Shown here piece by piece: positions 1 through 11,300 of a DNA stretch of 64,000 nt. A program made the translations under genes and the position numbers. Position 1 is the first letter of the stretch. Each line of letters begins with the position of its first letter. The DNA lies in contig OZ245751.1 in assembly GCA_965227445.1 (NCBI GenBank), positions 4,588,001 through 4,652,000 on the forward strand, given 5' to 3'. Source of the DNA: DT-110 sp030148525 (GTDB lineage Bacteria > Bacteroidota > Bacteroidia > Chitinophagales > Saprospiraceae). Under the pieces are notes generated by a model, which saw only the letters and a list, made by a program, of their open reading frames with translations, ran no database searches and was not told the origin of the DNA.

Positions 1-2
1 AC

Positions 3-344
3 TTTGATGCCCTGCTGGCATTTGTATTGGTACACGATCCATCGCTGACGGAAGCCGAACTGGCCGAGATTTTCCCACCCAATGGTGAAATTCCGGAAAA
101 ACACTTTGGTAACGTTATGGTGTTCCCTAAATCAGGTCAGATATCCAAGCTTCAGATCCCCGAGGAACTGATGGAAGACCCCTATTACCTGGATAACAAT
201 CTGGTCCAGCCACTCGGTCCACAAAAAATTGGCGGTCGGGAAGGATTCGGTAACCACTTTGGTACTGTTAACTTTGCAGGTGAAGACCATAACCGGATGC
301 GCGAAATCTTACTGCACTACGAAGACGTGCCCTTTTACGTTTAA
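3..344 (+). CDS. C-terminal fragment of an unidentified protein (possibly ATP-grasp-like)
   Basis: The reading frame is open from base 3 to a TAA at 342-344, so only the last 113 residues are in the window and the true start lies upstream. The fragment is acidic and soluble with no membrane segment, and carries a glycine-rich GGREGFGNHFG stretch near its end. That stretch and the genes after it suggest the C-terminal part of an ATP-grasp type ligase, but no ATP-binding residues are present in this piece, so the family is a guess. A strong hairpin terminator follows at once, which separates it from the next gene although both point the same way. Confidence 0.6.
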   Translation, partial: FDALLAFVLVHDPSLTEAELAEIFPPNGEIPEKHFGNVMVFPKSGQISKLQIPEELMEDPYYLDNNLVQPLGPQKIGGREGFGNHFGTVNFAGEDHNRMREILLHYEDVPFYV

Positions 345-365
345 TTAGTGCTTACTCCATAAAAC

Positions 366-403
366 AAGGCAGTGTAAAGACTATTCCTTTACACTGCCTT
401 TTT
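366..403 (+). terminator. Rho-independent terminator after the first gene
   Basis: A perfect 14-bp stem (AAGGCAGTGTAAAG, 366-379, pairing with 387-400) with a 7-nt loop is followed by a T-run. It lies 22 bases after the stop at 344 and ends about 30 bases before the next start. Confidence 0.85.
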
Positions 404-433
404 CCCCTTGCAATATTCCACGAAAACGAATGT

Positions 434-2428
434 ATGCCATTGACGCTTCAAGAATACGAGAATCGATTTGACCAGAGCCTTTCCGAATTTGCGACTTCCA
501 GTTCATTATTGCGGGAAGAACGTAAAACACGGGTTCTCAGCCAGGTCGAGCAGCTTACGCAAACCCCTGAAGGACTTAGTGTTCTCTACCAGAAAATTCC
601 GGCCCTGCTCGACGCTGAGATTTTCAAAGATACGCCCTGGGCCGCTCCACAGCACTTGGTTCCATCACCTGTAGGTGGCACCTTGCTATCGGGCTACCCC
701 AACACCGCAATGGAGGTAGTAAGCGAATTGCGCTTATTGGCAATTTACGAGGGAACCTATCAGATGGAAGAATTCTCTCCCGGGGAAGCCGGTGAGTTTC
801 TCAAAGATCTCCTGGTCAAACACTTTGACCTGGCTATGGAAGACTTTTCCGAAGAAGCCTGGGATGCCTATTCGAAACGAACCACCCAAGCTATCCGGCT
901 CCTTTTCAACCGCTTGCTGGAAAGCATTCCCATCAAAGAGTTAAAATCGCGCCTCCATTCCGAGTTGGAGAACCTGGCAGCTCAGCGTCCCATCGTGCAG
1001 ACACGGATGCAGGATATGTTACAGATCATTGACCAGAAACTGGCCCTTGATCCCACGGAAACCATCGACGCCAACCTGTTGCGCTTTGTGAATGCCGCAC
1101 TCCACCCTACCCCAAATGCTGCTAATCATTCGGCAGCTCCCAGATACCGGCGCTTTCTGACCCAATCGAATAAGAAACAATTGGCAAAAGAGGCCGAAAA
1201 AATGGGGGAGACTATGATGCAAACCAGCCTGGTTTCACCGCAGCATATATCCCTGCTACAGCATTTAGCAGAAACGGATCAACGCGAGTTGATCGGCAAA
1301 GCTCTTTCCCTGAATGCACATGGCATGGCCGAGCTCGACCGCCACTATGAAATGGCATACCAGCTAATTACCAACTTTATTACGCTGGCTAATCCACAGG
1401 CGGCTTTTGGTTTGGCAAGGGTGCTACAGCGTAATTTACTCTCGCGCCGGATAACACGCAACGCGATCATTCGCTTGCTGCAAATAAATATTCACCCCGA
1501 CATTGCCCGTAGTCTCCGCAAAGGTAACCTCACCCGTTATCGGGCTACGCCTATTCAGATACTCGTCAGTGGAATCCTGTGTGTACTGGGACACCCGCTT
1601 GGTGTGCGCCAAGGGAATAACCCGACCTGTCAATCGGCACGAGCTATCAGCATGTGGAGCCGACACGCTCCCGGTAAACTCATTAATTTGCTGATCGATG
1701 CGACAACGACCAATAATGTAATCTTCCGCTACGAAGGCCAGTTGCTGGAGTCCAAGTCTATATTCGAAGGCTTGATACGACAGTTTGACCATAAGCTGGA
1801 CCCTGTTTCCATTGTATTGGTCCCCCACCTGGATAAAATATATAACGAAATGATGCGGTTGGCAGCCGTAAAACACTTCGGTAAGGATCCACACGTTTCG
1901 GTTAACCCGGCTTTCTACGGACACTGGATACAGACCGGGTTCAAGTCGGTCTACAATGCCACCTTGAATGTGATCGACAAGTACTACGATTTCGTAAAAA
2001 CCTTCTATGCTAGTTTTCATCCCGAATTTAATGGAGGCTATCATATGGTTTATCCGGTTCCGATCGGTATTTTTATCACAGATAGCCAGGCGAAGATGTT
2101 GGGCTATCATGCTATTTCGTTGTTGCGGGTCGAACCAGACCCCGACGTTGAAGGCAGGTTCCGTACCTATTTTTTCAATCCAAATAGCGAGGGAAAACAG
2201 AATTGGGGGCAAGGCATTACGCCCACTGTTGCCGGTCATGGCGAAAACCCCGGAGAATCCAGTTTACCCTTCGATGAGTTTTGCTCCCGGGTTTATGCCT
2301 ACCATTACAACCAACTGCAGGTAGGTGATAAAACCGATACCATTACCTTCGATATGATCCAGCCCGTTGTTGAATTTGCCAAAACGAGTTGGGGACGCAA
2401 CTATACTTGGACCGAAACCCAATCATAA
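434..2428 (+). CDS. Conserved 664-residue protein, candidate papain-like Cys/His/Asn hydrolase
   Basis: I do not recognise the family. The protein is large, soluble and lacks a signal peptide; its first half is helical and acidic. The second half contains NNPTCQSARAISMW with Cys399, then GYHAISLL with His559, then YFFNPNSEG with Asn582. Their order and spacing (Cys, about 160 residues, His, about 23 residues, Asn) resemble papain-fold or transglutaminase-like cysteine enzymes, where HA and N-P motifs are usual. This is inference from the motif pattern only. Its TAA stop shares one base with the ATG of the alanine racemase gene at 2428, so the two are translationally coupled and probably act together on a D-alanine or peptide substrate. 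The gene starts 30 bases after a terminator, so transcription probably begins locally. Confidence 0.75.
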   Translation: MPLTLQEYENRFDQSLSEFATSSSLLREERKTRVLSQVEQLTQTPEGLSVLYQKIPALLDAEIFKDTPWAAPQHLVPSPVGGTLLSGYPNTAMEVVSELRLLAIYEGTYQMEEFSPGEAGEFLKDLLVKHFDLAMEDFSEEAWDAYSKRTTQAIRLLFNRLLESIPIKELKSRLHSELENLAAQRPIVQTRMQDMLQIIDQKLALDPTETIDANLLRFVNAALHPTPNAANHSAAPRYRRFLTQSNKKQLAKEAEKMGETMMQTSLVSPQHISLLQHLAETDQRELIGKALSLNAHGMAELDRHYEMAYQLITNFITLANPQAAFGLARVLQRNLLSRRITRNAIIRLLQINIHPDIARSLRKGNLTRYRATPIQILVSGILCVLGHPLGVRQGNNPTCQSARAISMWSRHAPGKLINLLIDATTTNNVIFRYEGQLLESKSIFEGLIRQFDHKLDPVSIVLVPHLDKIYNEMMRLAAVKHFGKDPHVSVNPAFYGHWIQTGFKSVYNATLNVIDKYYDFVKTFYASFHPEFNGGYHMVYPVPIGIFITDSQAKMLGYHAISLLRVEPDPDVEGRFRTYFFNPNSEGKQNWGQGITPTVAGHGENPGESSLPFDEFCSRVYAYHYNQLQVGDKTDTITFDMIQPVVEFAKTSWGRNYTWTETQS

Positions 2429-3618
2429 TGACCAGAAAGTATCAAGAATTAACGCGTCGGAACGTACGTCACTCATCGCGGATTGAACTGAGCCAGTCAA
2501 ATCTTAAAAAGAACATCAACTTTATTAAGAAGAAGATCGGCTCCCATCCTATTCTGTCCAGTGTGGTGAAAGCCAATGCCTATGGACACGGCATTTATAC
2601 CATGGTTAAAATGCTCGAAAAATGTGGGATCAATCACTTTTCGGTGGCGTCTGCTTTTGAGGCCGAAGAGGTTCATTCCGTATGTTCGGAAGACTCCACC
2701 ATTATGATTATGGGTATACTGTACGACGAAGATATTCCCTGGGCCATTGAGAATGATATTGAATTTTATGTGTTTGCTCTACCACGGTTAAAGCTGGTGT
2801 TAGAACACGCCAAACGACTCAATAAGAAGGCATACGTACATATCGAAGCTGAAACAGGTACCAATCGTACCGGTATGACCATACCTTTTTACCGCAAGGC
2901 GCTTACCTTCCTGAAAGAACACGAAGAGCACATTGCATTCCAGGGGCTATGTACCCATTTAGGAGGAGCAGAGACTCTGGCCAACCGTTTTCGGATCGAC
3001 CAACAGATCGATCGGTACAAAGAATTTTTGGCAATAGCCAAAAAAAGAAAATTCATGCCTAAATTACGGCATATCTCCTGTTCCGCTTCAGCCCTTTCTA
3101 TGCCCGACACCCACCTCGACATGGTCCGGGTAGGCATTGCAACCTATGGATTTTGGCCGAGCCCCGACATCTACTACCAACACCTGCAACAGGTTGGAAA
3201 GACGAAGGATAGCCCCCTACGCCGGATTTTCAGCTGGAAGACCGATGTAATGGATATCAAAGTGGTACCGAAAGGAGAGTTCATTGGGTATGGCACCGCC
3301 TACCAGGCTGCTACCGAAAAACACATAGCCGTTATTCCGCTGGGCTATAGCAACGGTTATCCACGCGGTGAATCCAACCGTGGATACGTACTCATCCACG
3401 GCAGAAAAGCAAGGATTTTGGGGCTTATCAATATGAACCTCTTCATGGTCGATATATCGCATATCCCCAACGTACAAATTGGCGATGAGGTGGTACTGAT
3501 TGGTAAACAAAAGAATATGACCATCAACGTCAGTTCCTTCACCAACTACACCCAACTCCTGAATACCGAAATGATGAGTCGCTTGCCCGACGCTATTCCC
3601 CGCCGGATCGTTCGTTAA
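2428..3618 (+). CDS. alr: Alanine racemase
   Basis: PLP-dependent interconversion of L- and D-alanine, which supplies D-Ala for peptidoglycan. The signature KANAYGHG holds the PLP lysine (Lys48 from the ATG at 2428), and FIGYGTAYQ near residue 288 matches the second catalytic tyrosine region of the C-terminal beta domain. The length of 396 residues is slightly long for the family because of a basic N-terminal extension. The frame is open from 2389, but the ATG at 2428 overlaps the upstream TAA as TAATG, which favours translational coupling. The stop at 3616-3618 abuts the stop of the convergent gene at 3619 with no spacer. Whether this is the housekeeping racemase or one dedicated to the coupled upstream protein cannot be told from the window. 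Confidence 0.92.
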   Translation: MTRKYQELTRRNVRHSSRIELSQSNLKKNINFIKKKIGSHPILSSVVKANAYGHGIYTMVKMLEKCGINHFSVASAFEAEEVHSVCSEDSTIMIMGILYDEDIPWAIENDIEFYVFALPRLKLVLEHAKRLNKKAYVHIEAETGTNRTGMTIPFYRKALTFLKEHEEHIAFQGLCTHLGGAETLANRFRIDQQIDRYKEFLAIAKKRKFMPKLRHISCSASALSMPDTHLDMVRVGIATYGFWPSPDIYYQHLQQVGKTKDSPLRRIFSWKTDVMDIKVVPKGEFIGYGTAYQAATEKHIAVIPLGYSNGYPRGESNRGYVLIHGRKARILGLINMNLFMVDISHIPNVQIGDEVVLIGKQKNMTINVSSFTNYTQLLNTEMMSRLPDAIPRRIVR

Positions 3619-4200
3619 TCAAGGCTTAATTGGGTATAACTCAGCCGCCTGCCCAACGCAACGGATAGCCGATTGCAGGGCAGTTTTCTGCTCGGGTGTT
3701 AAAGAGATAGTCCGTTTATAGCCCTTATAATTTATGCGAATCTTATCGATACTGTGGTAAGTCAAACTGTAAAAAACGTCGATGGGAACCACGCAAACGT
3801 GATTGTATAAACGCATATTCGTCTGTTCGTCAAAGGCTCCCCGATCGGGAACATTCAGCAGGGGAATAATATGCCCGTTGTTTAGCATGAGCATAATGGC
3901 CTGATCATCGCTGATCTGGTAGAAATCTCGTTCCAAAGCGGCAATGGTCAAAAAGAAAGAGGCAATGGAGTCGTTTTCCGTATAGGAGAACATAAGCTTG
4001 GCCTCTTCCACCATTTTTAGCTCACCATCCTCTTCCACGTAAGCACTCGGAATAACAAAGCCAATATTCATGGGCTCCACCGAAACGATTTGCGTGCTAT
4101 CAAAAGGGTCCATCGTATTGATGGCATAAGTGCATTGCGCACCAAGTTCTCCACTTATTCCAACCCACCAGATAACGGCAAGCAGTAGTAATTTCCTCAT
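3619..4200 (-). CDS. Secreted protein of unknown function
   Basis: A 193-residue protein with a clear signal peptide (MRKLLLLAVIWWVGISGELGA, then Q). The frame extends upstream to 4263, but the ATG at 4198-4200 puts the signal at the N-terminus and is preferred. The mature part is a mixed alpha/beta domain with no recognisable motif, one cysteine near the new N-terminus and one near the C-terminus. It is the last leftward gene after the lipoprotein gene at 4297, with a hairpin in the short gap between them. No function can be assigned. Confidence 0.7.
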   Translation of the reverse strand: MRKLLLLAVIWWVGISGELGAQCTYAINTMDPFDSTQIVSVEPMNIGFVIPSAYVEEDGELKMVEEAKLMFSYTENDSIASFFLTIAALERDFYQISDDQAIMLMLNNGHIIPLLNVPDRGAFDEQTNMRLYNHVCVVPIDVFYSLTYHSIDKIRINYKGYKRTISLTPEQKTALQSAIRCVGQAAELYPIKP

Positions 4201-4242
4201 AGGTCTTTTCGCCTTTGTTGCAAAAATAGGGCAAAATAAGAA

Positions 4243-4271
4243 GATGGCATCCGCCATCAGCAAATGCCATC
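4243..4271 (-). terminator. Probable terminator after the leftward lipoprotein gene
   Basis: Inverted repeat GATGGCAT (4243-4250) / ATGCCATC (4264-4271) with a 13-nt loop. Read leftward it lies just after the stop at 4297 and is followed by TTCTTATTTT. It also resembles the GATGCCATC palindromes at 41979 and 59817. Confidence 0.5.
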
Positions 4272-4296
4272 CTCAACCAAACGAAAAAACGGCCAA

Positions 4297-5220
4297 TTAT
4301 TCTACATCAAAGGCCGATTTAATATCGAATTGGTAGTAGTCGTTATTATCATCCGACGTAACTACAACTTCAGTCACCACGAGCAGGAAGTAATCATTAT
4401 CCCGTTTGACGACAAATACATCATCCATCGATAAAACCGTGGTAACATTTTCCTCCGTGCCATTATCGTAGAGTGCTTTAACCTCTTCTTTGAAGCTTAC
4501 CTCTGAAAAATTGACATCCGTGGTATCCAGCATCACCAACATAGCTCCGTTCCGGGTCTGGATCTGACGGATCCAGTTGGAGGATGTCGGCATATCAAGA
4601 TCAATACCTAAATCACGTAATTCAGCCATGTTTGAATTCGCACTGACCGTTTCCGGTACATCCAGATCCAGTCCTCCCTGTAACTGGCCATCCGCATTAT
4701 TGACCAGAATCATGGTTGTAGTGGTATCGATCGGGGTCCGGACTTCCTCCATCATCACCTCTACATCCAAAGAGATTTCATCGGTCTCACCGACCTCATC
4801 CTCCACGCGGAAGGTATAGGTACGCACTCCTTCGGCATCGTGCGCTTCAATATCAATAATCAATTCAAAACCATCCACGTCTGAGCCGGTGATCAGATAT
4901 GGGTTTTGCGGAGTAGTAAAGCCGGAATTCAATTCGAGGCGAGTGGTGGGCACCAGGTCTCCATCTTCGCGAATATCCACTGATTTCAGAGGATTATCAC
5001 CCGTTTGCAGGTCGAGTTTCACTCTAAAAACACCTCCGGGTTCCAGGGTCGTATCTGATACAATAGCTCCCGACTCGTCGAGGAATTGAAGAAATGGAGC
5101 CAATGGAGGAAGGGTTCCGCCACCTGGCATCTGCTCTTCAGTACAGCCCGAAAAGAATAATACACTTACCAGTGTCAGCAGACTAACTCCTTTCAGGAGT
5201 TGATTCGTACATGTTTTCAT
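4297..5220 (-). CDS. Lipoprotein of unknown function
   Basis: A 307-residue protein starting at the ATG 5218-5220, which gives a lipoprotein signal peptide ending in LFFSGC; the frame extends to 5277 but that start would bury the signal. The mature part starts with a short Gly/Pro linker, then acidic beta-rich domains. It is likely attached to the outer membrane and may be surface-exposed. It lies downstream of the giant T9SS protein gene in the same direction, but a terminator at 5323-5351 separates them. There is no enzymatic signature. Confidence 0.75.
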   Translation of the reverse strand: MKTCTNQLLKGVSLLTLVSVLFFSGCTEEQMPGGGTLPPLAPFLQFLDESGAIVSDTTLEPGGVFRVKLDLQTGDNPLKSVDIREDGDLVPTTRLELNSGFTTPQNPYLITGSDVDGFELIIDIEAHDAEGVRTYTFRVEDEVGETDEISLDVEVMMEEVRTPIDTTTTMILVNNADGQLQGGLDLDVPETVSANSNMAELRDLGIDLDMPTSSNWIRQIQTRNGAMLVMLDTTDVNFSEVSFKEEVKALYDNGTEENVTTVLSMDDVFVVKRDNDYFLLVVTEVVVTSDDNNDYYQFDIKSAFDVE

Positions 5221-5322
5221 ATTGGTTGTTCGTGAGGTTAGAGACTGGTTTTTCAAAAGGTTAACAACAGAGTTCATCCTTTTAAATAGTCAGACCCGGA
5301 AATATTGGGATATTAACGCAAA

Positions 5323-5351
5323 AATGCCAAACCCACAACAGATTTGGCATT
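5323..5351 (-). terminator. Terminator after the giant adhesin-like gene
   Basis: AATGCCAAA (5323-5331) pairs with TTTGGCATT (5343-5351) around an 11-nt loop. Read leftward it begins about 20 bases after the stop at 5373 and is followed by TTTTTGCG. Confidence 0.75.
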
Positions 5352-5372
5352 CTTAACGGCTTTTTAAGCTGC

Positions 5373-8300
5373 TTAACGCAAAAGCGTAATATTTCCTTTT
5401 AGCAGGTATAACTCTCCGTCAACGGCACAGCGGTACCGGACCACGTAAGCGTATACGTCGGGCGGTAATTCACGGCCCTGATACATGCCATTCCAGCCCT
5501 GATCATCCTTATCAGTTGAATAGTATACCTCCTCGCCCCAACGGGCAACAATACTGAACTCAAAGTCTTCCTCCAGGATAATCTCTCCAAAGACACGAAC
5601 AAAATCGTTCATTCCGTCTCCATTTGGCGTAAAGCCGCTGGGGACAAAGACAAAGGGTGCTTCACAGGCACTAACGGTGATATTGATTCGTAAGGTGTCA
5701 CTCAGACAGCCATCTTTGGATACGACCACCGCAATTTCTACTGACTCATCCGGACTGACCAGAATAGACGATTCAGTCTCCCCTTCGATCAGTACACTAT
5801 CCTGGAACCATTCGTATGCACAATCGTCACATCCAATCACGTTTACCGTAGTCGATTCTCCGGGAAGTAACAAAGAGTCTTCTACTTCCAGCGTAAGCTG
5901 ATCATTGAGGTTAAGTGGCTGTAATTCCGTTGTACGTACGGCAGTACATCCAAATTGGTTAGCTAGCTCTACCTCGGCCAATACCATACCTTCCACCCGG
6001 TAGGTAACCTGGGGTCCGGCGAGCGGATCCCCGCCAACCAGCAGATCTTCGGGGCTCCACAAGTAAGTCAGGTTTTGGGTAGTATCCTGATTGTCGACCC
6101 GTACGCGGACCGTATCGCCATCCACACAAGCGACATCCAGTACGACCAGGTTTGCCATAACGGGGCGATAACTCACTTGGATACTATCGATCCCAAAGCA
6201 ACCGGTTACCGGATCCATGCCTCGTACATAAAAGGTTCGGTCCCCCACCTCAGCCGCTATGGTCACAGCTGAATCGGTGGTTATTTCATTGCTGAAGTCT
6301 CGTTCCGTTGACCAGCTCCAATTTAATCCGGCTGGTCCCTGAGCACCAATCGTAAAGGGTTCCAGGGCACACAAAACCGTATCACCCTGCAGGGACAATA
6401 CCGGCAGATCAGCATTGACCACCTGCGTACTATCCACGTAAGTGCACTGTCCCGAGGGGTCGGTAATAGTTACCCGAAATAGTTGATCTGAATCAACAAA
6501 AGCATTTGGGTTACCGGAAAATGGATCGTCCAGCTGATCCGCCGGTGACCACTCGTAACCGAAGGTGGTGTCTGCCATCGGATGCAGTCCCACCGGTGCA
6601 CCGTCACAGCTATAAACGGTATCAGGTGGCAGGGTTACCGAGAAATCAGGACTGGTAACAACCACCGAATCCTGTGCGGACGTTCCGCAAACGGTATCCT
6701 GGACGGTCACATAATAGACGTTTCTCCCGGGTTCAGGAATTATGTCAAGAATAGCTTCCATTCCCAGCACGGTGCCGGCTGGTGGCAAAGCATCCGTCCA
6801 GGTCACCGTATTCCGTGGATCAGCGACCAAGCGCAGAGTGGCCGAATCACCGGCACATACCAGCGTATCGGGCGTAATTTCATCAATGGTAGCCGGTGGC
6901 TGAATCCGCACAATTACACTATCCAGGTAGCTGCAACCATTGGAATCGATTGCTTCAACCATAAACACCTGATCAGCATCAAGGGTAGCTTGTGGATTGG
7001 GTGCATTTGGATCATCAAGCAGACCGGCCGGAGACCAACTATAGGTATAGTCGGGATCAGCTCCCGGATTAATACTACCCGGTTGCCCCGCACAAATAAA
7101 GGCGCTGTCGGCCACAACGGGTGGATTGCCGCCCACTTCAACGACCACAGTATCAAAGGCTACAGCTCCGCTATTCGAAATAGCGGATACGATATAGATA
7201 TTCGTTCCGGCAGCCGGCAACGTAGTAACTACAGGGCCCGTACCAATCGGTGTACCGTCTTCCAGGTTCCATTCGACCAGATTGGCACATGCCACCTCTG
7301 CCACCAGAGTAACCGAATCGCCCGGACAAGCAATTTGATCTTCACCAGCCTGCACGGTGGGCTCAAACTGCACATCCACCACTACCGTTTCCCGGGTGGT
7401 ACAGCCGGTAACCGGATCGGTAATATCCACCCGGTAAATTTGATCGTCGGTAAGTGTTGCCGTAGGGTTTGCACTGGTCGGATCATCCAGTCCAAGTGAA
7501 GGCGTCCAGGAATAGTCGAATTCCGGTGACACCGGATCGGGGTTCAGGGGTGTTGGTTCATCCAGGCACACAACTACCGTATCGGGCAACATCACGGCAA
7601 AGTCGAGTACCCTTATCACTACCGAGTCCACATAAGAGGTGGTGCAGACAGTATCAATGCCCTCCAGGTAATAAACATTCCGGCCCGTTTGCGGGGTCAC
7701 CGTCAGGTTAGTTCCGGTGTTCAGTTCATTCATCAGGTCCGCATCAGCGTACCAGGTTATTAGTACGCCGGAGTCTGCTTCCGCAAAAAGAGTCAGGGTT
7801 TCCGGGGCACAGATCGTCGTATCATTTGACTTGTCTCCGGGATCAAGGCCATCGCGAACGGCCACCAATACCTCATCGGTAAAAGTGCACCCATTACTAT
7901 CCGTTGCGGTGACCGTATACGTCTTATCCATACTCACCGTTACCATCGGGTTAGGTGCATTGGGATCATTCAATCCGGTAGCCGGGCTCCATACATAGGT
8001 ATAACCCGGATCTGCTCCGGGATTGAGTGGTGTTGGTGTATTGGGGCAAACCGTAACCATTTCTACAATGACAGGCGCCTCTCCGAGTCCGGTTACCGTT
8101 ATGGTATCCCTGGCCTCTCTGCCGGAATTCGTGGTAGCAATAGCTATATAACTTACGGAGCCCGTGACAACGGTAACCGTAAGTTCCGGCCCCTCTCCGA
8201 CCATCATACCATCCCCATCCGTCCAGATGACCTGATCGGCACACTGCGTAGCAGCAATCAGGGTAATGTTTTCACCCACACAGGCACTGGTATCGGGACC

Positions 8301-11300
8301 AACACTTACTGATGGTTCTTCTAATACATCCACGAACACCGTATCCATGGCGACGCAGCCAGTAGCCACCTCCGTTACGGTGACCATATAGCTCTGGTCC
8401 TCCGTTAGTGCTACCAGGGGGTTAGCCGCATTCGGATCGTTGATTCCGGTATTTGGTGACCATTGGTAGGATACGCCTTCCGTTGGCCCATCGGGATTGA
8501 GTGGTGTTGGATCACCTATACAGGCAATCACCGTATCCCGTAGCTCCACCGCAAAATCATTAACCGTGACCACTATTGAATCTTCGAAGGAATTACCGCA
8601 GACAGCATCCTCCAGTAACAGATAAAAGACATTCCGACCATCACTGAGTTCAGCAGTATAGTCAGGGCCACTAGCCAGTAAATCCGTTCGGCCGGCATCA
8701 GCATACCAGGTAACCGTAACGCCACTATCCGGACGTACTGAAAGGTCCAGCGGATCGGTAGTACAAACCGTGGTGTCGGGTGTTTTAGCTCCGGGATCCA
8801 AACCGTTCCGAACGGCTACCAGAATGGTATCCTGGAAGGTGCAACCGTTGGTATCCCGGGTCATTACGATGTACTCCTGATCCTCCGTAGTAGTTACGGA
8901 AGGGTTGGGACTACTTACATCATCCAATCCGGTAGCCGGTGACCATTCGTAACTGAAGTCCAGATCGGGGTTAGGGTTGAGCGGAGTGGGTGCATCCGGA
9001 CAAACCAATACCTGATCGGGCAGATCGGGCTGGGTACCAATAACGGTCACTACCACGGTATCCGAAACAACAGCTCCAATGGCCGACAGTCCGGATACGA
9101 TATACGTGTTTATTTCTTCTTCGGGAACAATCGTCAGGGTTGAACCAATTTGCAGTAAATTACCCGCTTCATCCGTCCAGTTGATAAGTCCCAGGCACTG
9201 CTGTTGGGCCTCAATCGTCACGGAAACGCCCGCACAGACGGTCAGGTCAGGTCCGGCGTCAATCGTGGGTTCATCGACCAGGATCGCGGCTACGGTATCG
9301 ATTACCGTACATCCCGTGACGGGGTCTGTTATCGTAACGCTGAATGTTTGATCCATGGACAAAGTAGCCGATGGGTTCACTGCCATGGGATCGTCCAAAT
9401 CAGTGATGGGTGACCAGCGGAAATCAAAACCCTCTCCCTGACGCTCCGGGTTCAAAGCTGTAGGAAGGCCCAGGCAAGCGACTACCGTGTCGGGTAAGGC
9501 AATACCCAGAACCACATTATCAATAGCAACGTCGTCGGAAACAGTCGCTCCGGTCAGGGTCGTGCCAAGCACTGTAAATACTTGTATCCCGGCCTCCAAT
9601 GCTACGGTGACCGTCGCTCCCCTTCCTGCCAGGTTGCCATCCTGATCTTCCCAACGCAGATCGTCCACACACTGGAAATCGGCCATTAAGGTGATGGAAT
9701 CCATTGCACAAACCTGCTGGTCGGGACCGGCATTCAGCGTAGATTCATTCTGTACATCTACGTACACCTCATCGGTAATCGTACACATCCGGACCGGATC
9801 GGTCACGGTTACCTGGAAGGTCTGATCATCCTGCAGGATCGCAACCGGATTGCTGGGATCAGTAAGGTCAAGGTCATCGGCGGGTGCCCAGGAATATTCC
9901 AGATTAGTATCGCCACCTGGATTCAGAGCTACCGGCTCACCCGGACAAGTCACGACCGTATCACGCAGGGGGGGCAGGAAATCGCCCACCCGGATTTCAA
10001 TGGTGTCCCTGATCAGGCAACCGTCATTCGTATTAGTCTCGGCAACCAACTGGAAGGTATCCATGATCGGCAGCGTTACCGTCTCTCCGAAACCAAGGGG
10101 TGTTCCCGGCTCTTCGAGGCTGTACCAACTCAGGGTATTTGGATCCAATCCACTGGTCTGAGCCGTGATAGTCAGGTTGCCGGGGGCACAGATGGAGGTG
10201 TCCGCTCCCAGATCGATCCTGCCTTCACTAAACAGATTCAATTCCACGAATCCGGACTGAGTGCAGCCGGTGCGGGTATCCGTTATAGTCAGTCCGTACG
10301 TTCTCGGTGTAAATATGGTGGCAATCGGACGATCGGGATCGGTGAGGTCCAGATCCGTAGTATCACTCCATTCATAGGTCAGAGAACCTATAGCCTCGGG
10401 ATCACAGGCCAGTAACAGGACCGTCGGACTTCCCGGGCATAGCGTGTCTACGTAGGGGAGCCTGCAAGCAGGGCCGCTACCCTCAAAAGCATAGCGCACA
10501 ATGCCCTGACAACCATCCGAATTTTGCGCGAAAGCGAAATAGGTTTGGAAGCCTTCCTCTACTACAACCGACAATTGAGGGCCAGACCCCACGGAGTCGG
10601 TCAGCTCTTCATCGGCAAACCACGTAATTTCAACATTTTGCTGGGTGGGAAATACGCCTACCTCTAATTCGAGCGTATCTCCGGCGCATAGTGCATCCGG
10701 AATGCTGGTAAGAGGGCGAACATCAAGCGTATCACCAACGACTACGACTACCTCCTTGGTGACTTCACATCCAAGTCCGGAGATATTCTCAGTAACGACA
10801 ACGGTGTAGACCGTGGTCGTATCGCCCATAAAGATAGGGTTGTTGACGGTGGACTCGCTGAGACCTTCCGGCGGTGACCAGGAATAGATATACTCCGGAT
10901 TCGCATCGGGTGCCAACTCAATATTTTGGCCGGTACAAGCCACCACCGTATCGGGTATATCACCGGTAATCAGAGCAGGTTCCACGTATCTGGTTATCGT
11001 CTCCGTACATCCAAATTGATTTTCCACCTCTCCCGTAATGGTATAAGCAAAATCGGGGACCCGGAAAAGGGGTTCGGCTGTGCCGTTTTGCGAAAGCAGC
11101 AAATTATCGGGCGACCAGGTATAGGTCAGTATCTGAGCTGAATCCTGGTTAGTTACGGTCAGTGCGATGGATTCTCCCGGACAGGCAAGGAGCGTATCTT
11201 GTGCAGGAACTACCTCATTATCCACGGCCCGGTTGGCTACCCGAATGGTATCCCTTGCCGTACAGGTGCTACCCAATCCGGTAGCGACCACTACGTAGGT

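Noticed and set aside
6582..7499. Open frame of 305 codons antisense to the giant T9SS gene, plus several shorter ones
   Set aside because: Arises from the repetitive low-stop composition of the tandem modules; the sense frame is continuous with clear domains.
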